A stretch of 64,000 bases of DNA, from NCBI RefSeq assembly GCF_946222835.1, contig NZ_CAMIHD010000012.1, positions 13,543 through 77,542 of the forward strand. Reading direction: 5' to 3'. Each line of letters starts with the position of its first letter. Within the stretch, counting starts at the first letter, position 1. This DNA comes from an uncultured Corynebacterium sp. GTDB taxonomy: Bacteria > Actinomycetota > Actinomycetes > Mycobacteriales > Mycobacteriaceae. Below the pieces are notes generated by a model. It worked only from the letters and a program-made list of their open reading frames with translations, made no database searches and was not told where the DNA came from. Shown here in pieces: positions 52,432-61,123 of the stretch. The translations under genes were made by a program, and so were the position numbers.

Positions 52432-53730
52432 ATGCCTGATAATAAATGGTCAGCGCGGACATGGCACCGCAAAGCCTCCCGTCCCGTATCCCTATGGATG
52501 ATGGTCTTCATCCTCGTGGGGGCAACGCATACCTTGGTGCCGAATTATCGGTGGGTGCTCATCCACCTATTCACTCTCGGACTGGTAAGCAATAGCATCA
52601 TCGTCTGGTCGCAGCACCTGACGGAAAAGTTCACCCAACAGCGCCTCCCCGATTCCACCCGGCCCACCCAATTGGCCCGCATTTATGGACTCAACGCCGG
52701 AATAATCATCGCGTTGGTTGGCCAAATCCTCCTGGAATATTGGTCCCAGCACTGGATCGTCACCCAAGTGGGCGCCACCCTCATTGCCCTTATGGTGCTC
52801 TGGCATGCGGTGTCACTTTTCCAGCAATGGCGCGGCGCCAAAGAAAAGCGTTTTCGTCCCGTGGTGGGCGCGTATGTCCTTTCCGCCCTCTGTCTGCCGG
52901 TAGGCGCCATTTTTGGCGGGTTGTTGGCCGTCTATCCCGGACACCCCACGTTGCTGCTCGCCCATATTGCTGCGAATATCGGCGGCTTCATCGGCTTGGC
53001 CGCGGCCGGCTCCCTTACCATCCTTTTCCCGTCTATCTGGCGCACCCAGGGCATTAATCGCTACATGCGGGCCTCTTTTGTGCTGCTCGTCGTCGGCGTG
53101 GCCGCCACCATCGTTGGTGCCTTCCTCAACTTTCCTCAGTTGGGCCTAATCGTCTACTGCTGCGGTTGGACGCTGAGCCTGCAGCAATGGCTCTCCAACG
53201 TACTGACGGTGGTAAAGGAACCGCGTGATCGCATCACGTTCGCCTCGGTCTCCGTTCTCATGGCCTCGTTGTGGCTGGTGCTGTCTCTGGTGTACTACAC
53301 CGTGCAGCTCTTCTTTATCACTGAGCCAGCGCTGCCTACACTCGCCTTGCTGGTGGGATTTGCCGGGCAGCTCCTCATCGGTGTCATGAGCTACCTCTTG
53401 CCCACCACTATGGGTGGCGGCCCCGCCGCCGTCCGGGCGGGCCTGCAACAGCTCGACAAACTTGGCCTCCTGCGCGCTACCTTTGTCAACGGCGGGCTAC
53501 CCATTTGGATCGGCACCGACATTTCCCTGCTCAAGGTGGTCGCCTCCCTCCTGTGCATCGTGTCTCTGGCGGTCTACCCCGTGCTCATCGCCCGGGCGGT
53601 CAAGGCCCAAAAGCAGGTTTTGATGAAGAAGGCAGAAGGCCCGGAGCCTAAGCCGGGGCCTGAATGGAACCAGGTTTATGCGGGCGTAGCGATCCTCGCG
53701 GTCATCTACGCCTTATTTACAGAGCTGTAG
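52432..53730 (+). CDS. Polytopic membrane protein related to the membrane part of copper-oxidase-type proteins
   Basis: 432 residues with 11-12 membrane helices. Conserved histidines sit within helices: IHLFTLG, WSQHLTE, VLWHAVSLF and LLLAHIAANIGG. This pattern resembles the N-terminal membrane half of actinobacterial multicopper-oxidase or nitrite-reductase fusions and the NnrS family, which suggests heme or copper ligands, but the cupredoxin half is absent here. The gene follows the MFS gene by 10 bases. Its last 14 bases overlap the convergent nuclease gene. The relationship is by eye and the function unknown. Confidence 0.55.
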   Translation: MPDNKWSARTWHRKASRPVSLWMMVFILVGATHTLVPNYRWVLIHLFTLGLVSNSIIVWSQHLTEKFTQQRLPDSTRPTQLARIYGLNAGIIIALVGQILLEYWSQHWIVTQVGATLIALMVLWHAVSLFQQWRGAKEKRFRPVVGAYVLSALCLPVGAIFGGLLAVYPGHPTLLLAHIAANIGGFIGLAAAGSLTILFPSIWRTQGINRYMRASFVLLVVGVAATIVGAFLNFPQLGLIVYCCGWTLSLQQWLSNVLTVVKEPRDRITFASVSVLMASLWLVLSLVYYTVQLFFITEPALPTLALLVGFAGQLLIGVMSYLLPTTMGGGPAAVRAGLQQLDKLGLLRATFVNGGLPIWIGTDISLLKVVASLLCIVSLAVYPVLIARAVKAQKQVLMKKAEGPEPKPGPEWNQVYAGVAILAVIYALFTEL

Positions 53731-55150
53731 TACCCGGCGCTCCGGAGTCCATCCACTCGCGGACCGCGCGGGTGGCCTGCACATCGCCGGAGTTATAGTC
53801 CAGCAAGCGCTGCCTCGCCACGAGGTCACCGGCTAGCGCCTCGCGCCGCGCATTCACGGATTCTTCGCCGTCGAAGTCCTCTTCGGGCCAAGAAAAACCG
53901 GCCTGTGGCGCAACTACTTTTAGGCCTAAACCGAAGGGGCCAGCGAAGGATCTTTTGACGTGGGCGAACATATCCACCCACTCGCGCGAAGAAATAAACT
54001 CTTCAACCTCCCGCTCATCCACCTCGCGGAAGCGCTGCGCAGACATGCGCATCCAGTGGTTCTCACCGTGGGCCGAATAGCAATACGCAGCAAACGACTT
54101 GCCTTGGGCATGTGCGTTCGCGCGGAGATCCATCAACCAGCGCCAGAAAGCCGCGAAATTTTCTGCCTCGGCGCGCCCGCCCAAAGGTTCCCAGGTAACG
54201 AAAGGGATGTACTCGCCGTCGTGCCACACGCCCCAAAGGTATGCACCCTGGTCTAAATAGGCTTCCATATCCACGTCTACTTCTACGTCCGCACGCGGAA
54301 CGTGCACGTCGCTGCGGCGCAGCAGCACTTCCCCGGCGCGCCAGGCAGCGGCAAGGCGGGAGGGTTCGCCTAGGTTGGCGTCGATAAGCGCCTGCACCGT
54401 AGTAATCCCCCGCTCACGGTAAGGCTTAGCCCGGTCGCCGGATAAAAAGAGCGAAATATCATCCGCCGCTACCAACTCCTGTTCACACAGGGACCAAAAA
54501 CGGCAGCTAGCGCACTCCTTAACCCGAACCGGCGCGGTGGGCAGCGGCTGATTCCAGGCGCGTTCCAGATCGAACTTGGCCGTCTCGGTAAAAAATGCCC
54601 GGGTGCGATCCTGCCCAATGGCCCCGCCCCGGCCAGAATCAAGGCCGAGATCGCGTAAAGCGCGAGCGGCAAAAGCTAAGCGATAGCCATCCACCGAATG
54701 ATGCCGCAGCCTATACGGCACCTCGAGCGGCTCGCTTAGGCCCAGGCGGTGGGTGGGCACCGCCAACGACGTCTTTGTGTCGTTCTTCCGGGCCACCCGG
54801 TGATTGGAGACGATGATTGGGGTGTATTTATCGCCCTCGCGCAGCAGCAAGTCCACGCGCACCATCCACTCCTCGGTAGCAAAAACCGCGTTAGTGATGT
54901 GCGTATATCCAGAAGCCAAAGCTTCAAGGGTACGCATCGAGCGCTCCCACTCATCTCCTTCTAAAACGATGCGGCGGAACCGGCCAGAGCCCTTGCGGGG
55001 AAACATCTCCATGACCGCCTCCACGGCAGCCGCATGGCGTTCCGCCCGGGCGATCGAAGCATGGGTACGCGGCATCTCAGGGTGCGCGCGCCGCTGCACT
55101 AGGCGGTAGCGACACCCCACAAGGTCCGAAGCAACAACCACATCCTCCAC
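53717..55150 (-). CDS. TM0106-type RecB-like nuclease
   Basis: 477 residues starting at GTG 55150, with ASDLVGCRYRLVQRR at the beginning as in the family. The N-terminal half is RecB/PD-(D/E)xK-like; the cysteine cluster CASCRFWSLC near 245-254 may bind an iron-sulfur centre together with another Cys. The C-terminal half is an RNase-H-like exonuclease domain starting VDVDMEAY, with a final YNSGDVQATRAVREW motif. Such proteins are thought to act in DNA repair or processing, but no reaction is proven. It lacks the helicase extension seen in larger relatives. Confidence 0.75.
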   Translation of the reverse strand: MEDVVVASDLVGCRYRLVQRRAHPEMPRTHASIARAERHAAAVEAVMEMFPRKGSGRFRRIVLEGDEWERSMRTLEALASGYTHITNAVFATEEWMVRVDLLLREGDKYTPIIVSNHRVARKNDTKTSLAVPTHRLGLSEPLEVPYRLRHHSVDGYRLAFAARALRDLGLDSGRGGAIGQDRTRAFFTETAKFDLERAWNQPLPTAPVRVKECASCRFWSLCEQELVAADDISLFLSGDRAKPYRERGITTVQALIDANLGEPSRLAAAWRAGEVLLRRSDVHVPRADVEVDVDMEAYLDQGAYLWGVWHDGEYIPFVTWEPLGGRAEAENFAAFWRWLMDLRANAHAQGKSFAAYCYSAHGENHWMRMSAQRFREVDEREVEEFISSREWVDMFAHVKRSFAGPFGLGLKVVAPQAGFSWPEEDFDGEESVNARREALAGDLVARQRLLDYNSGDVQATRAVREWMDSGAPGTTAL

Positions 55151-55219
55151 ACCGGGTGAGCTTAATAGAACGGCAAGGTAAAGTTGAATCCAGACTCGAT
55201 CAAACGTGAGGGAAATTTA

Positions 55220-55852
55220 ATGAGCATTCTGAAGAAAGTTAAAAAGGCCCGCCAAGAAGCACGTGCCCAAGCAAAGGCCGCCAAAACCCGCGCTAAGGCA
55301 GAGGTAAAGGCACAGTCTAAGGACCGCCGCCGCCAGCAGAAGCTTCTGGCCAAGCAGGAAAAGCACCTCATCAAGTCTGAGGAAAAGGGCCTGAAGAAGC
55401 GCCGCAAGCACGAGCAGAAGATGGCCAAGAACGAGCTAGCCAAGCTCAAGGCCGGCCGATTTAATTCCGATAACGTCAAGCGCTACGCCGGTGCACTGCG
55501 CACCGCCGCGCCCCTGCTGCTGCCGCTTCTCTACCGTGGCTACGTAGGCTTGAAGACCGAAGGCGAAAAGCGCAAGGCCGCTAAGGCCGGTGTGAGCTCG
55601 GACCAAATGGCTTCCTTCTCCGGCTACGGTGCACCACTTAAGGCCCGCACCGCAGGCATCCGCAACTCCCTCAACAACACGGACGTTCCGGCGGGATTCA
55701 AGCGCGATGTGCGTGACCGCCTGCAGGAAGTAGACTCCGCCATCGATAATGCCGAGTTCATGACTGAGCAGCAGCGCCGCCGCGCACACAAGACCATTAG
55801 CTCAGAAATTGACTCCATTACTGCGGAAATCCAGCAGCGTCTGGCCCAGTAG
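55220..55852 (+). CDS. Lysine/alanine-rich coiled-coil protein (DUF6474-like)
   Basis: 210 residues from ATG 55220 (MSILKKVKKARQEA); a TTG frame 12 codons longer lacks a good ribosome site. The first 85 residues are almost only Lys, Arg, Ala, Glu and Gln in heptads, a long basic coiled coil. A hydrophobic stretch around 105-120 (APLLLPLLYRGYVGL) could touch the membrane, and helices follow to the end. This resembles a corynebacterial conserved family of unknown role; basic coiled coil plus membrane contact could mean nucleoid or septum association. A terminator follows directly. Confidence 0.7.
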   Translation: MSILKKVKKARQEARAQAKAAKTRAKAEVKAQSKDRRRQQKLLAKQEKHLIKSEEKGLKKRRKHEQKMAKNELAKLKAGRFNSDNVKRYAGALRTAAPLLLPLLYRGYVGLKTEGEKRKAAKAGVSSDQMASFSGYGAPLKARTAGIRNSLNNTDVPAGFKRDVRDRLQEVDSAIDNAEFMTEQQRRRAHKTISSEIDSITAEIQQRLAQ

Positions 55853-55860
55853 GAGAAACC

Positions 55861-55893
55861 ACGCCACCACCGCCCCCTATTAGGTGGTGGCGT
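55861..55893 (+). terminator. Terminator after the coiled-coil gene
   Basis: ACGCCACCACC pairs exactly with GGTGGTGGCGT around an 11-base loop, followed by TTATTTATTTT. It lies 8 bases after the stop. Confidence 0.9.
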
Positions 55894-56040
55894 TTATTTA
55901 TTTTCCATAAAGATCCGGGATTTTTCGGGAAAAGTATTTTCAGCCCGAAAAAGTTGCTGCTAGTCTTCTAATCACTCTATCCCCCTAAACACCGTTTATA
56001 CTCTCTTTGTTTGGTGTGCATTTAGAAAATTGGAGGCAAA

Positions 56041-56352
56041 ATGTCCCGCCGTGAAGTGACCCAATTTTACGACGACTTGGACCACACCCTAATTCCCGAG
56101 GACCAGCTAGAAGTCATTCGCTTTAGCGTAAACGGTCAAAATTACCTTATCGATCTCTCTGCGGATAACGCGCGTCGCTTCCATAATCTTCTTGCCCCCT
56201 ACGTGGAGGCTGCCCGCGTTGCCCCCGCTCTTGATGCGCAGCGGGCAAACCCCAGCCAAATCCGTGAATGGGCGCGCACCCAAGGCCTGCCAGTAGCGCA
56301 CCGCGGAAAAATCCCGCAGGACGTCATCGAGGCTTATAACGCCGCCAACTAA
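56041..56352 (+). CDS. Lsr2-like nucleoid-associated protein
   Basis: 103 residues. The N-terminal dimerisation part (about 1-55) has the Lsr2 pattern VIRFSVNGQNYLIDLS. The C-terminal DNA-binding domain shows IREWARTQGLPVAHRGKIP: HRGKIP replaces the usual RGR AT-hook-like loop of Lsr2, so the minor-groove contact is slightly altered. Lsr2 proteins bind A+T-rich DNA and silence foreign genes. The gene is preceded by a very A+T-rich 140-base stretch (55900-56040), itself a likely binding target, and is convergent with hrrA, overlapping it by 4 bases. Whether it is the main Lsr2 or a second copy is not visible here. Confidence 0.85.
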   Translation: MSRREVTQFYDDLDHTLIPEDQLEVIRFSVNGQNYLIDLSADNARRFHNLLAPYVEAARVAPALDAQRANPSQIREWARTQGLPVAHRGKIPQDVIEAYNAAN

Positions 56353-56987
56353 AGCACGCCCTGCTCGCGCGCAGCCGCTACGGCGGAGGTGCGCGAACGC
56401 ACACCCAACTTGTCATAAATGTGTACAAGGTGGGACTTCACCGTGGCCTCAGACAGCATGAGGTCCTGGCCTATCTGCCGGTTGGACGCGCCCGCCGCTA
56501 CCAGCTGCAAGACTTCCAATTCACGAGGTGTGAGCGAGGTGCGTGGCGTGCGCACGCGAGTCATTAGCCTATCTGCCACGATGGGAGACAGCGCCGAATC
56601 ACCCTCCGCAGTCGAGCGCACTGCGGCAAGCAGCTCCTGCGGAGGAGCGTCCTTGAGCAGGTAGCCAACGGCGCCAGCTTCGATAGCGCCGAGAATATCC
56701 GCGTCGGTGTCATAGTTGGTGACCACGAGGACTTTGGGCGGGGTGTCCATAGCGGAGCGAATCTGCGCGGTTGCCTCCGCACCGCCCATCACTCGGGTAC
56801 CCTCCACGCCCGCGCCAAAGCGAAGGTCCATCAAAATGACATCGATGCCGCCTGCTTGCGCTGCCGACACCGCAGCTTCGGCCGTAGCGACCTCGCCTAC
56901 GACGTCGATATCTTCTGCCCCCTCGAGCACGGAGCGCAGGCCTAGCCGGACGATTTCGTGGTCATCTGCCAATAGGACCCGAATCAC
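56349..56987 (-). CDS. hrrA: Two-component response regulator, HrrA type (NarL family)
   Basis: 212 residues from GTG 56987, chosen because AGGAGGA precedes it and family members start at this point. The receiver domain has Asp8-Asp9 and the phosphoacceptor Asp54 in VILMDLRFG; a LuxR-type HTH (LTPRELEVLQLVAAGASNR in parts, SEATVKSHLVHIYDKLGVRSR) ends the protein. In C. glutamicum and C. diphtheriae HrrA controls heme oxygenase, heme synthesis and cytochrome genes in response to heme. The kinase gene is upstream, 37 bases away, in one operon. The name rests on the close match of the receiver and the pair's setting. Confidence 0.85.
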   Translation of the reverse strand: MIRVLLADDHEIVRLGLRSVLEGAEDIDVVGEVATAEAAVSAAQAGGIDVILMDLRFGAGVEGTRVMGGAEATAQIRSAMDTPPKVLVVTNYDTDADILGAIEAGAVGYLLKDAPPQELLAAVRSTAEGDSALSPIVADRLMTRVRTPRTSLTPRELEVLQLVAAGASNRQIGQDLMLSEATVKSHLVHIYDKLGVRSRTSAVAAAREQGVL

Positions 56988-57024
56988 GACATTCCTCCTA
57001 TCGATGTCTTTGTCAACCAAAAGT

Positions 57025-58188
57025 TTAATCTACTCGGTTGTCTAAGGGCATACTAACTGACACTGCAGTGCCCTCCCCCGGCGCGGATTCAATAATGACC
57101 TCCCCGCCTAGTTCCTGCGCGCGGCGCCGAAGCGCGGCCAGCCCAATATGCCCCAGCCCAGCCGGAGCACTTTCCACCGCAGCCGGATCAAACCCCTTGC
57201 CGTTATCCACCACATCCAAGCGCACCTCATCGCCCTCGTAGGTCACTGTGATCCGGGCGCGGCTCGCCTGCGCATGCTTGACGACGTTCCCCACAGCCCC
57301 CTGTGCTATTCGCAGCAACGCCGCCTCCACCTTCATAGGCAGCTGTTGCACCTCGCCTTCAGATTCCACCTCAACGTGGATATCTGCGGTAGCCCCAAAA
57401 TTTTCCGCCATGCGGGTCAGCGCGGCCTCAAGGGACGCCTCATTGAGCGTCGGTGGCTGCAAGGCAGCAATCATTGCCCGCGCTTCGTGTAGGTTGTCCG
57501 CGGCCGTCCTGCGGGCCAGTTCGATGCGCTCTCGCGCCTTGTCCGCATCCTGCTTATCCAGATCGCGGTCCGCCGAATGCAAGAGCATTTGAATGGAGGA
57601 AAGCCCTTGGGCGAGGGTGTCATGAATTTCATGGGCAATACGCTGACGCTCGGCGACCATGCCCGCATCGCGCTCTGTGGCCGCCAGTTGCGAACGGGTT
57701 GCGACCAACTCCTTATTCATCCGCGACAGCGTCCGGAAGGCATAAGTGATCGCTATCGTCACCAGCGCCGAGACAGCCGGACCCATCACCCCGCCAAAGG
57801 TCAGCCCCTGCGGAATCTGCACCACCACGGTGATGATTGAGGCGCCAATGACGCACACGATGCCCGCTGCCATATCCAGTACCGTGAGGTATAAGAAGAA
57901 CATGGCGAAGACCAAATAGATTGCCGCTGGGGCCACGAATAAGTCCGCCACCCACAGCACCGATAGGATGCATAACCACAAATAACGCACCGGCTGGGCC
58001 CAATACTCCCCATAAACCGAGCCTGCAAAGTACACCGCTGCAAAGCCCACTAAAAGCAGCAGGTTAATAATCGCTTGCGAAAGCGGCATCCGCGCGGAGG
58101 TAAAAATGCCTACCACCAGCAGGCCAGCGGTCAAGATGTGGATACCGCTGCGCAGCGCATCAGTATCCCGGTCTATTGTGGAGCTCAT
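57025..58188 (-). CDS. hrrS: Sensor histidine kinase, HrrS type
   Basis: 387 residues from ATG 58188 (MSSTIDRDTD). Four to six membrane helices (about 12-150) form the sensor, with no large external domain. HisKA_3 phosphoacceptor His189 is in HEIHDTLAQG, and a GHKL ATPase follows with DNGKGF and GLGHIGLAALRRR. It phosphorylates HrrA. The sensor senses heme in relatives, by inference from known HrrS. Its start codon overlaps the start of a lipoprotein gene on the other strand (CATG). A 44-codon longer frame is possible but has no ribosome site and runs through that gene. Confidence 0.85.
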   Translation of the reverse strand: MSSTIDRDTDALRSGIHILTAGLLVVGIFTSARMPLSQAIINLLLLVGFAAVYFAGSVYGEYWAQPVRYLWLCILSVLWVADLFVAPAAIYLVFAMFFLYLTVLDMAAGIVCVIGASIITVVVQIPQGLTFGGVMGPAVSALVTIAITYAFRTLSRMNKELVATRSQLAATERDAGMVAERQRIAHEIHDTLAQGLSSIQMLLHSADRDLDKQDADKARERIELARRTAADNLHEARAMIAALQPPTLNEASLEAALTRMAENFGATADIHVEVESEGEVQQLPMKVEAALLRIAQGAVGNVVKHAQASRARITVTYEGDEVRLDVVDNGKGFDPAAVESAPAGLGHIGLAALRRRAQELGGEVIIESAPGEGTAVSVSMPLDNRVD

Positions 58189-58723
58189 GCGCAAAAGCCT
58201 ACTGTCCCTTCTCGCTCTAGCCACCTTTGGGATCGCCGGCTGCGATTCATCGGCACCCACCCCCGCGCCAACCAGCACAGTAGCCCCGGAATCCGCGGAA
58301 GCCCCGGAGGTTAACGTCACTCAAGCCGCGGAGGTCAATGACTGGAGCGATTGCCCCTACATCGACCCCGGCTGGCTCGAAGAAACCAATGGCCAGCGCC
58401 TGACCAAGCAGGGCATCGACACGCGCTTTCCTACCCCGGCCTGTGTGTTCTGGTCCTACCAGGACGATCCGCAAGCCACCGTCATCGTGCGCGATATGCC
58501 TACGGTCGAAGACGCCCGCGCCGCAGTAGATTGGGCCGCGCCTATCGATGCCACCGAACCCGCTTCCTTCGACGGATGGGAAGGCGGCAGGGGTGTAGTC
58601 AACGAGCACGCCGTGTACGCGGTGCAAAAGGACACGCACGCAGTGCTGGTGTGGAGCAACCAGCAACAGACCGTTAAATCAGAACAGATCGCCCACGGAG
58701 CGATTGCTAACTTAGGCCTTTAA
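58187..58723 (+). CDS. DUF2020-type lipoprotein
   Basis: 178 residues from ATG 58187. A textbook lipoprotein signal (MRKSLLSLLALATFGIAGC, Cys19) is followed by a Thr/Pro-rich linker and a soluble domain like DUF2020, with cysteines in WSDCPY and TPACVFW that could pair. It is anchored outside the membrane. It shares its start base pairs with hrrS on the other strand (CATG), so the two share a control region inside each other's coding sequence. A role near heme sensing is possible from position but unproven. Its last 4 bases overlap the next convergent gene. Confidence 0.75.
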   Translation: MRKSLLSLLALATFGIAGCDSSAPTPAPTSTVAPESAEAPEVNVTQAAEVNDWSDCPYIDPGWLEETNGQRLTKQGIDTRFPTPACVFWSYQDDPQATVIVRDMPTVEDARAAVDWAAPIDATEPASFDGWEGGRGVVNEHAVYAVQKDTHAVLVWSNQQQTVKSEQIAHGAIANLGL

Positions 58724-58872
58724 ACCGCGACGTCGTTATACGGCATCATCGGCGACAGCCATGGGAATACGACCTCCATCAATAGGAAGAAAACTCCCAC
58801 CGCGATAGCGATGGCCAAAATAGCCTTCACCGGTGTCGGTCCCGGCAAGAGATTCCACAAAGCGCGATACAT
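58720..58872 (-). CDS. 50-residue single-helix membrane protein next to sortase
   Basis: The product starts MYRALWNLLPGP at ATG 58872, with AGAGGAG six bases upstream inside the sortase gene. One membrane helix (about 18-37) and the C-terminal PWLSPMMPYNDVAV are seen. Actinobacteria often carry such a protein, ending in a P-x-N-D-V motif, beside a class E sortase. The start overlaps the sortase stop (TAATG), which means coupled translation. A longer frame starting inside the sortase gene is rejected. Function unknown; it may be a sortase partner. Confidence 0.7.
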   Translation of the reverse strand: MYRALWNLLPGPTPVKAILAIAIAVGVFFLLMEVVFPWLSPMMPYNDVAV

Positions 58873-59534
58873 TATTTCTCCTCTTTTTCTACTTCCATAG
58901 CGTGCACGATCATGCGTTCTGCATTGGAAAACTGCGGGTGACACGTGGTCAAGGTCAGGATCTCGCGGCTCGGCTCGGCGTCTGACTCTGGCACCGGGTT
59001 GGTTACCGAGACATCACCGGGCGTTGTAATGTGCCGGCCAGCCACGTAGGCGTATTCCGGCGGCATCCCGTTGAAACAATCCGCCTGCTCACCATCGATG
59101 GGCAGCACACGATAGGTGATTCGCTCCGTTTGCGTCTCCACCACGATGTCATCGCAGGTCTGCAGCTTGCCAAGGTCGTTGAAGGGAGCTCCCTTGCCCA
59201 CACGGTGGCCCGCAACCGCGAAGTTACCCAGCTCCCCCGGCATCTGGGAGTCTACGTAGCGACCCGGCCCACGCAGCAGATCATCTTCGTTAGTGCCCTC
59301 AATAATGGCGAAGTGGTAGTCGGAACCGAAGGTGGGAATATAGAGCTGTGCGAAAGCCTCGCCCAATTCCGGCTCCATCTTCTGCCGTGGATTGCGCCAT
59401 TGCTCTTCGAGGTGGGCGCTCGCCTCCTCCTGAAGCTGACCGGATTCTACATTTGTCCAATAGGCTTCATAGAATGCAAAGAGTAAAAGCACCACGCCAA
59501 TGGTTAGCATGAGTTCCCCAAGAACTTTAGTCAT
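58872..59534 (-). CDS. Class E-like sortase
   Basis: 220 residues. One N-terminal membrane helix (about 7-25) and a sortase barrel. The triad is His110 in AGHRVGKG, Cys198 in LTLTTCHP and Arg207 in NAERMIVHA. TLTTCHP with this spacing points to class E, not the pilin-type class C. It cuts a sorting signal and joins proteins to the wall or to each other outside the membrane. The substrate is not in this window. It is divergent from the YidC-like gene, 33 bases apart, and coupled to the 50-residue protein. Confidence 0.85.
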   Translation of the reverse strand: MTKVLGELMLTIGVVLLLFAFYEAYWTNVESGQLQEEASAHLEEQWRNPRQKMEPELGEAFAQLYIPTFGSDYHFAIIEGTNEDDLLRGPGRYVDSQMPGELGNFAVAGHRVGKGAPFNDLGKLQTCDDIVVETQTERITYRVLPIDGEQADCFNGMPPEYAYVAGRHITTPGDVSVTNPVPESDAEPSREILTLTTCHPQFSNAERMIVHAMEVEKEEK

Positions 59535-59567
59535 GCCTTAGACCATACTGCCCATGAAAGGTTAAGC

Positions 59568-60512
59568 ATGTACGAAGTCTTCATGTACCCGGTTTCTGGA
59601 ATCATGAAATTCTGGCACTGGATCGTCAGCAGCTTCGTCAGTGAATCCGCGGCTTGGCTGATCTCCATCATTCTGCTCGTTATCACCGTGCGTGGCGTCG
59701 TTGTCCCCCTGAACTGGATTTCCGTACGCTCCGCCCGCATCGGCGCACTCATCCGTCCAGAAAACAACCGCATCAAAAAGCGGATGAACAACGCCACCAC
59801 TACCGAGGAAATGGTAGAGCTCATGCAAGAGGAAAAGAACCTCATGAAGAGCTACAACTATAACCCCGCTGCGGGTTGTTTTCCCCCGCTCATCATGATT
59901 CCGGCCTTCATCGGCCTCTACCAGGTGCTCCTGCGCATGTCTAATATCGAGCGCGGCTCCACCACCGTGGGAATGCTGAATGCCTCCGATGTGTCGGCCT
60001 TCCGCCAAACTACCTTCTACGGCGCCCCGTTGACGGATTTCGCCCGCGAACACGGCGACCTCATCAACCCCATCTTGATAGCCGCTATTGCCTTTACCAT
60101 GGCTAATTCTGTTATTTCTTTGGTGCGCAGCTTCCGCACCACCCAGTTTGATCAGAAGGTCAACCGTCGCGTCTTCATCATCATGGGCTTTTTGCTCTTA
60201 GTCATCCCCTTCTTCCTATGGCACTTGGCCCAAACCGGACCAATCCCGGTAGCAATCATTCTCTACTGGGGCTGCGCGTATCTCTTTATGCTGATCCAAA
60301 CCGCCATCTTTGAGCTCATTTTGTACCGCGACTACCCACTTACTGAAGACGTTCATACTATGCGCCGAGAAAGCATCCGCCGCTGGCGCAAGCGCGAAAA
60401 AGAACCCGCCCTCTCCAAGGAAGAGAAGAAGCGGGTCAACCGGCTACGTATGGAGGCACGAAAGTACCTTAAATCGAATAATCAGCAGGGGGAGCAGAAA
60501 GCATCTGAGTAG
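59568..60512 (+). CDS. YidC/Oxa1-family membrane protein insertase
   Basis: 314 residues, Gram-positive YidC size. About five membrane helices and the family core are seen: GVVVPLNWISVRSAR, a coiled-coil-like hairpin (RPENNRIKKRMNN), NPAAGCFPPLIMIPAFIGLYQVL and the cytoplasmic basic tail. It helps proteins enter and fold in the membrane. The tail ends inside the convergent TetR gene (44-base overlap). Corynebacteria usually have a second, main YidC near rpmH, so this is probably the accessory copy. Confidence 0.85.
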   Translation: MYEVFMYPVSGIMKFWHWIVSSFVSESAAWLISIILLVITVRGVVVPLNWISVRSARIGALIRPENNRIKKRMNNATTTEEMVELMQEEKNLMKSYNYNPAAGCFPPLIMIPAFIGLYQVLLRMSNIERGSTTVGMLNASDVSAFRQTTFYGAPLTDFAREHGDLINPILIAAIAFTMANSVISLVRSFRTTQFDQKVNRRVFIIMGFLLLVIPFFLWHLAQTGPIPVAIILYWGCAYLFMLIQTAIFELILYRDYPLTEDVHTMRRESIRRWRKREKEPALSKEEKKRVNRLRMEARKYLKSNNQQGEQKASE

Positions 60513-61077
60513 CCAGTTCGCGAGCCGTCTGCAGCGGCCCAATCTCCTTGGTGAGCCGAGCGCCGGCGCGACCGCCGTCCAAGAAGATCAAAAGCTGGCT
60601 CGCTTGCGAAGAGGATGGGTATCCATTGCGCTCAGTCAACAATGCCGTCAAGGTGGAGTGCACCCAGTTGCGGTGCTCAACACATGCGGCCACGATCCCG
60701 TGCTCAGCTTCAGTTTCTGGTCGCGGGTATTCTCCGGCCGCATTCAAAAAGTGAGATCCACGGAACTCCTGCTTGGGTTCTTCTTCAATCGCCTTATCAA
60801 AAAAGGCCAAAATCTTCTGATCTGGATCCGTCATGTCCGCTGTGCGCTGCTCCCAATCCTGGCGGAATTTCTCGTCCAAAGCTTCCACATAGGCGATAAC
60901 GAGCGCGTCTTTAGAACCAAATAGGGAGTACAAAGAAGCCTTAGCCACATCTGCCTCGCGCAAGATGCGGTCAATTCCGATGACACGAATGCCCTCGGTG
61001 GTAAATAGCTTGGTCGCCGATTCCAGCAGCCGGCTACGCGGGCTGGGCCTGTTACGGCGCGACTTCTTCTCTGCCAT
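60469..61077 (-). CDS. TetR-family transcriptional regulator
   Basis: 202 residues from ATG 61077 (MAEKKSRRNRPSPR) with GAGAGGAAACC upstream; a frame 11 codons longer is weaker. The HTH is seen in FTTEGIRVIGIDRIL and ADVAKASLYSLFGSKDAL. The rest is an all-helical ligand domain. A perfect 14-base palindrome lies 47 bases upstream and is the likely operator, so it probably represses itself and the GlsB-type gene that starts on the same strand further right. It overlaps the yidC end on the opposite strand. Ligand unknown. Confidence 0.88.
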   Translation of the reverse strand: MAEKKSRRNRPSPRSRLLESATKLFTTEGIRVIGIDRILREADVAKASLYSLFGSKDALVIAYVEALDEKFRQDWEQRTADMTDPDQKILAFFDKAIEEEPKQEFRGSHFLNAAGEYPRPETEAEHGIVAACVEHRNWVHSTLTALLTERNGYPSSSQASQLLIFLDGGRAGARLTKEIGPLQTARELATQMLSAPPADYSI

Positions 61078-61123
61078 GGTTTCCTCTCTAAAACGACAAA
61101 GCCGGTTCATCTATACTTTATAG

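Noticed and set aside
60310..60924. 204-residue plus-strand frame over the yidC end and TetR gene
   Set aside because: It overlaps two genes with clear family motifs and has no recognisable product.
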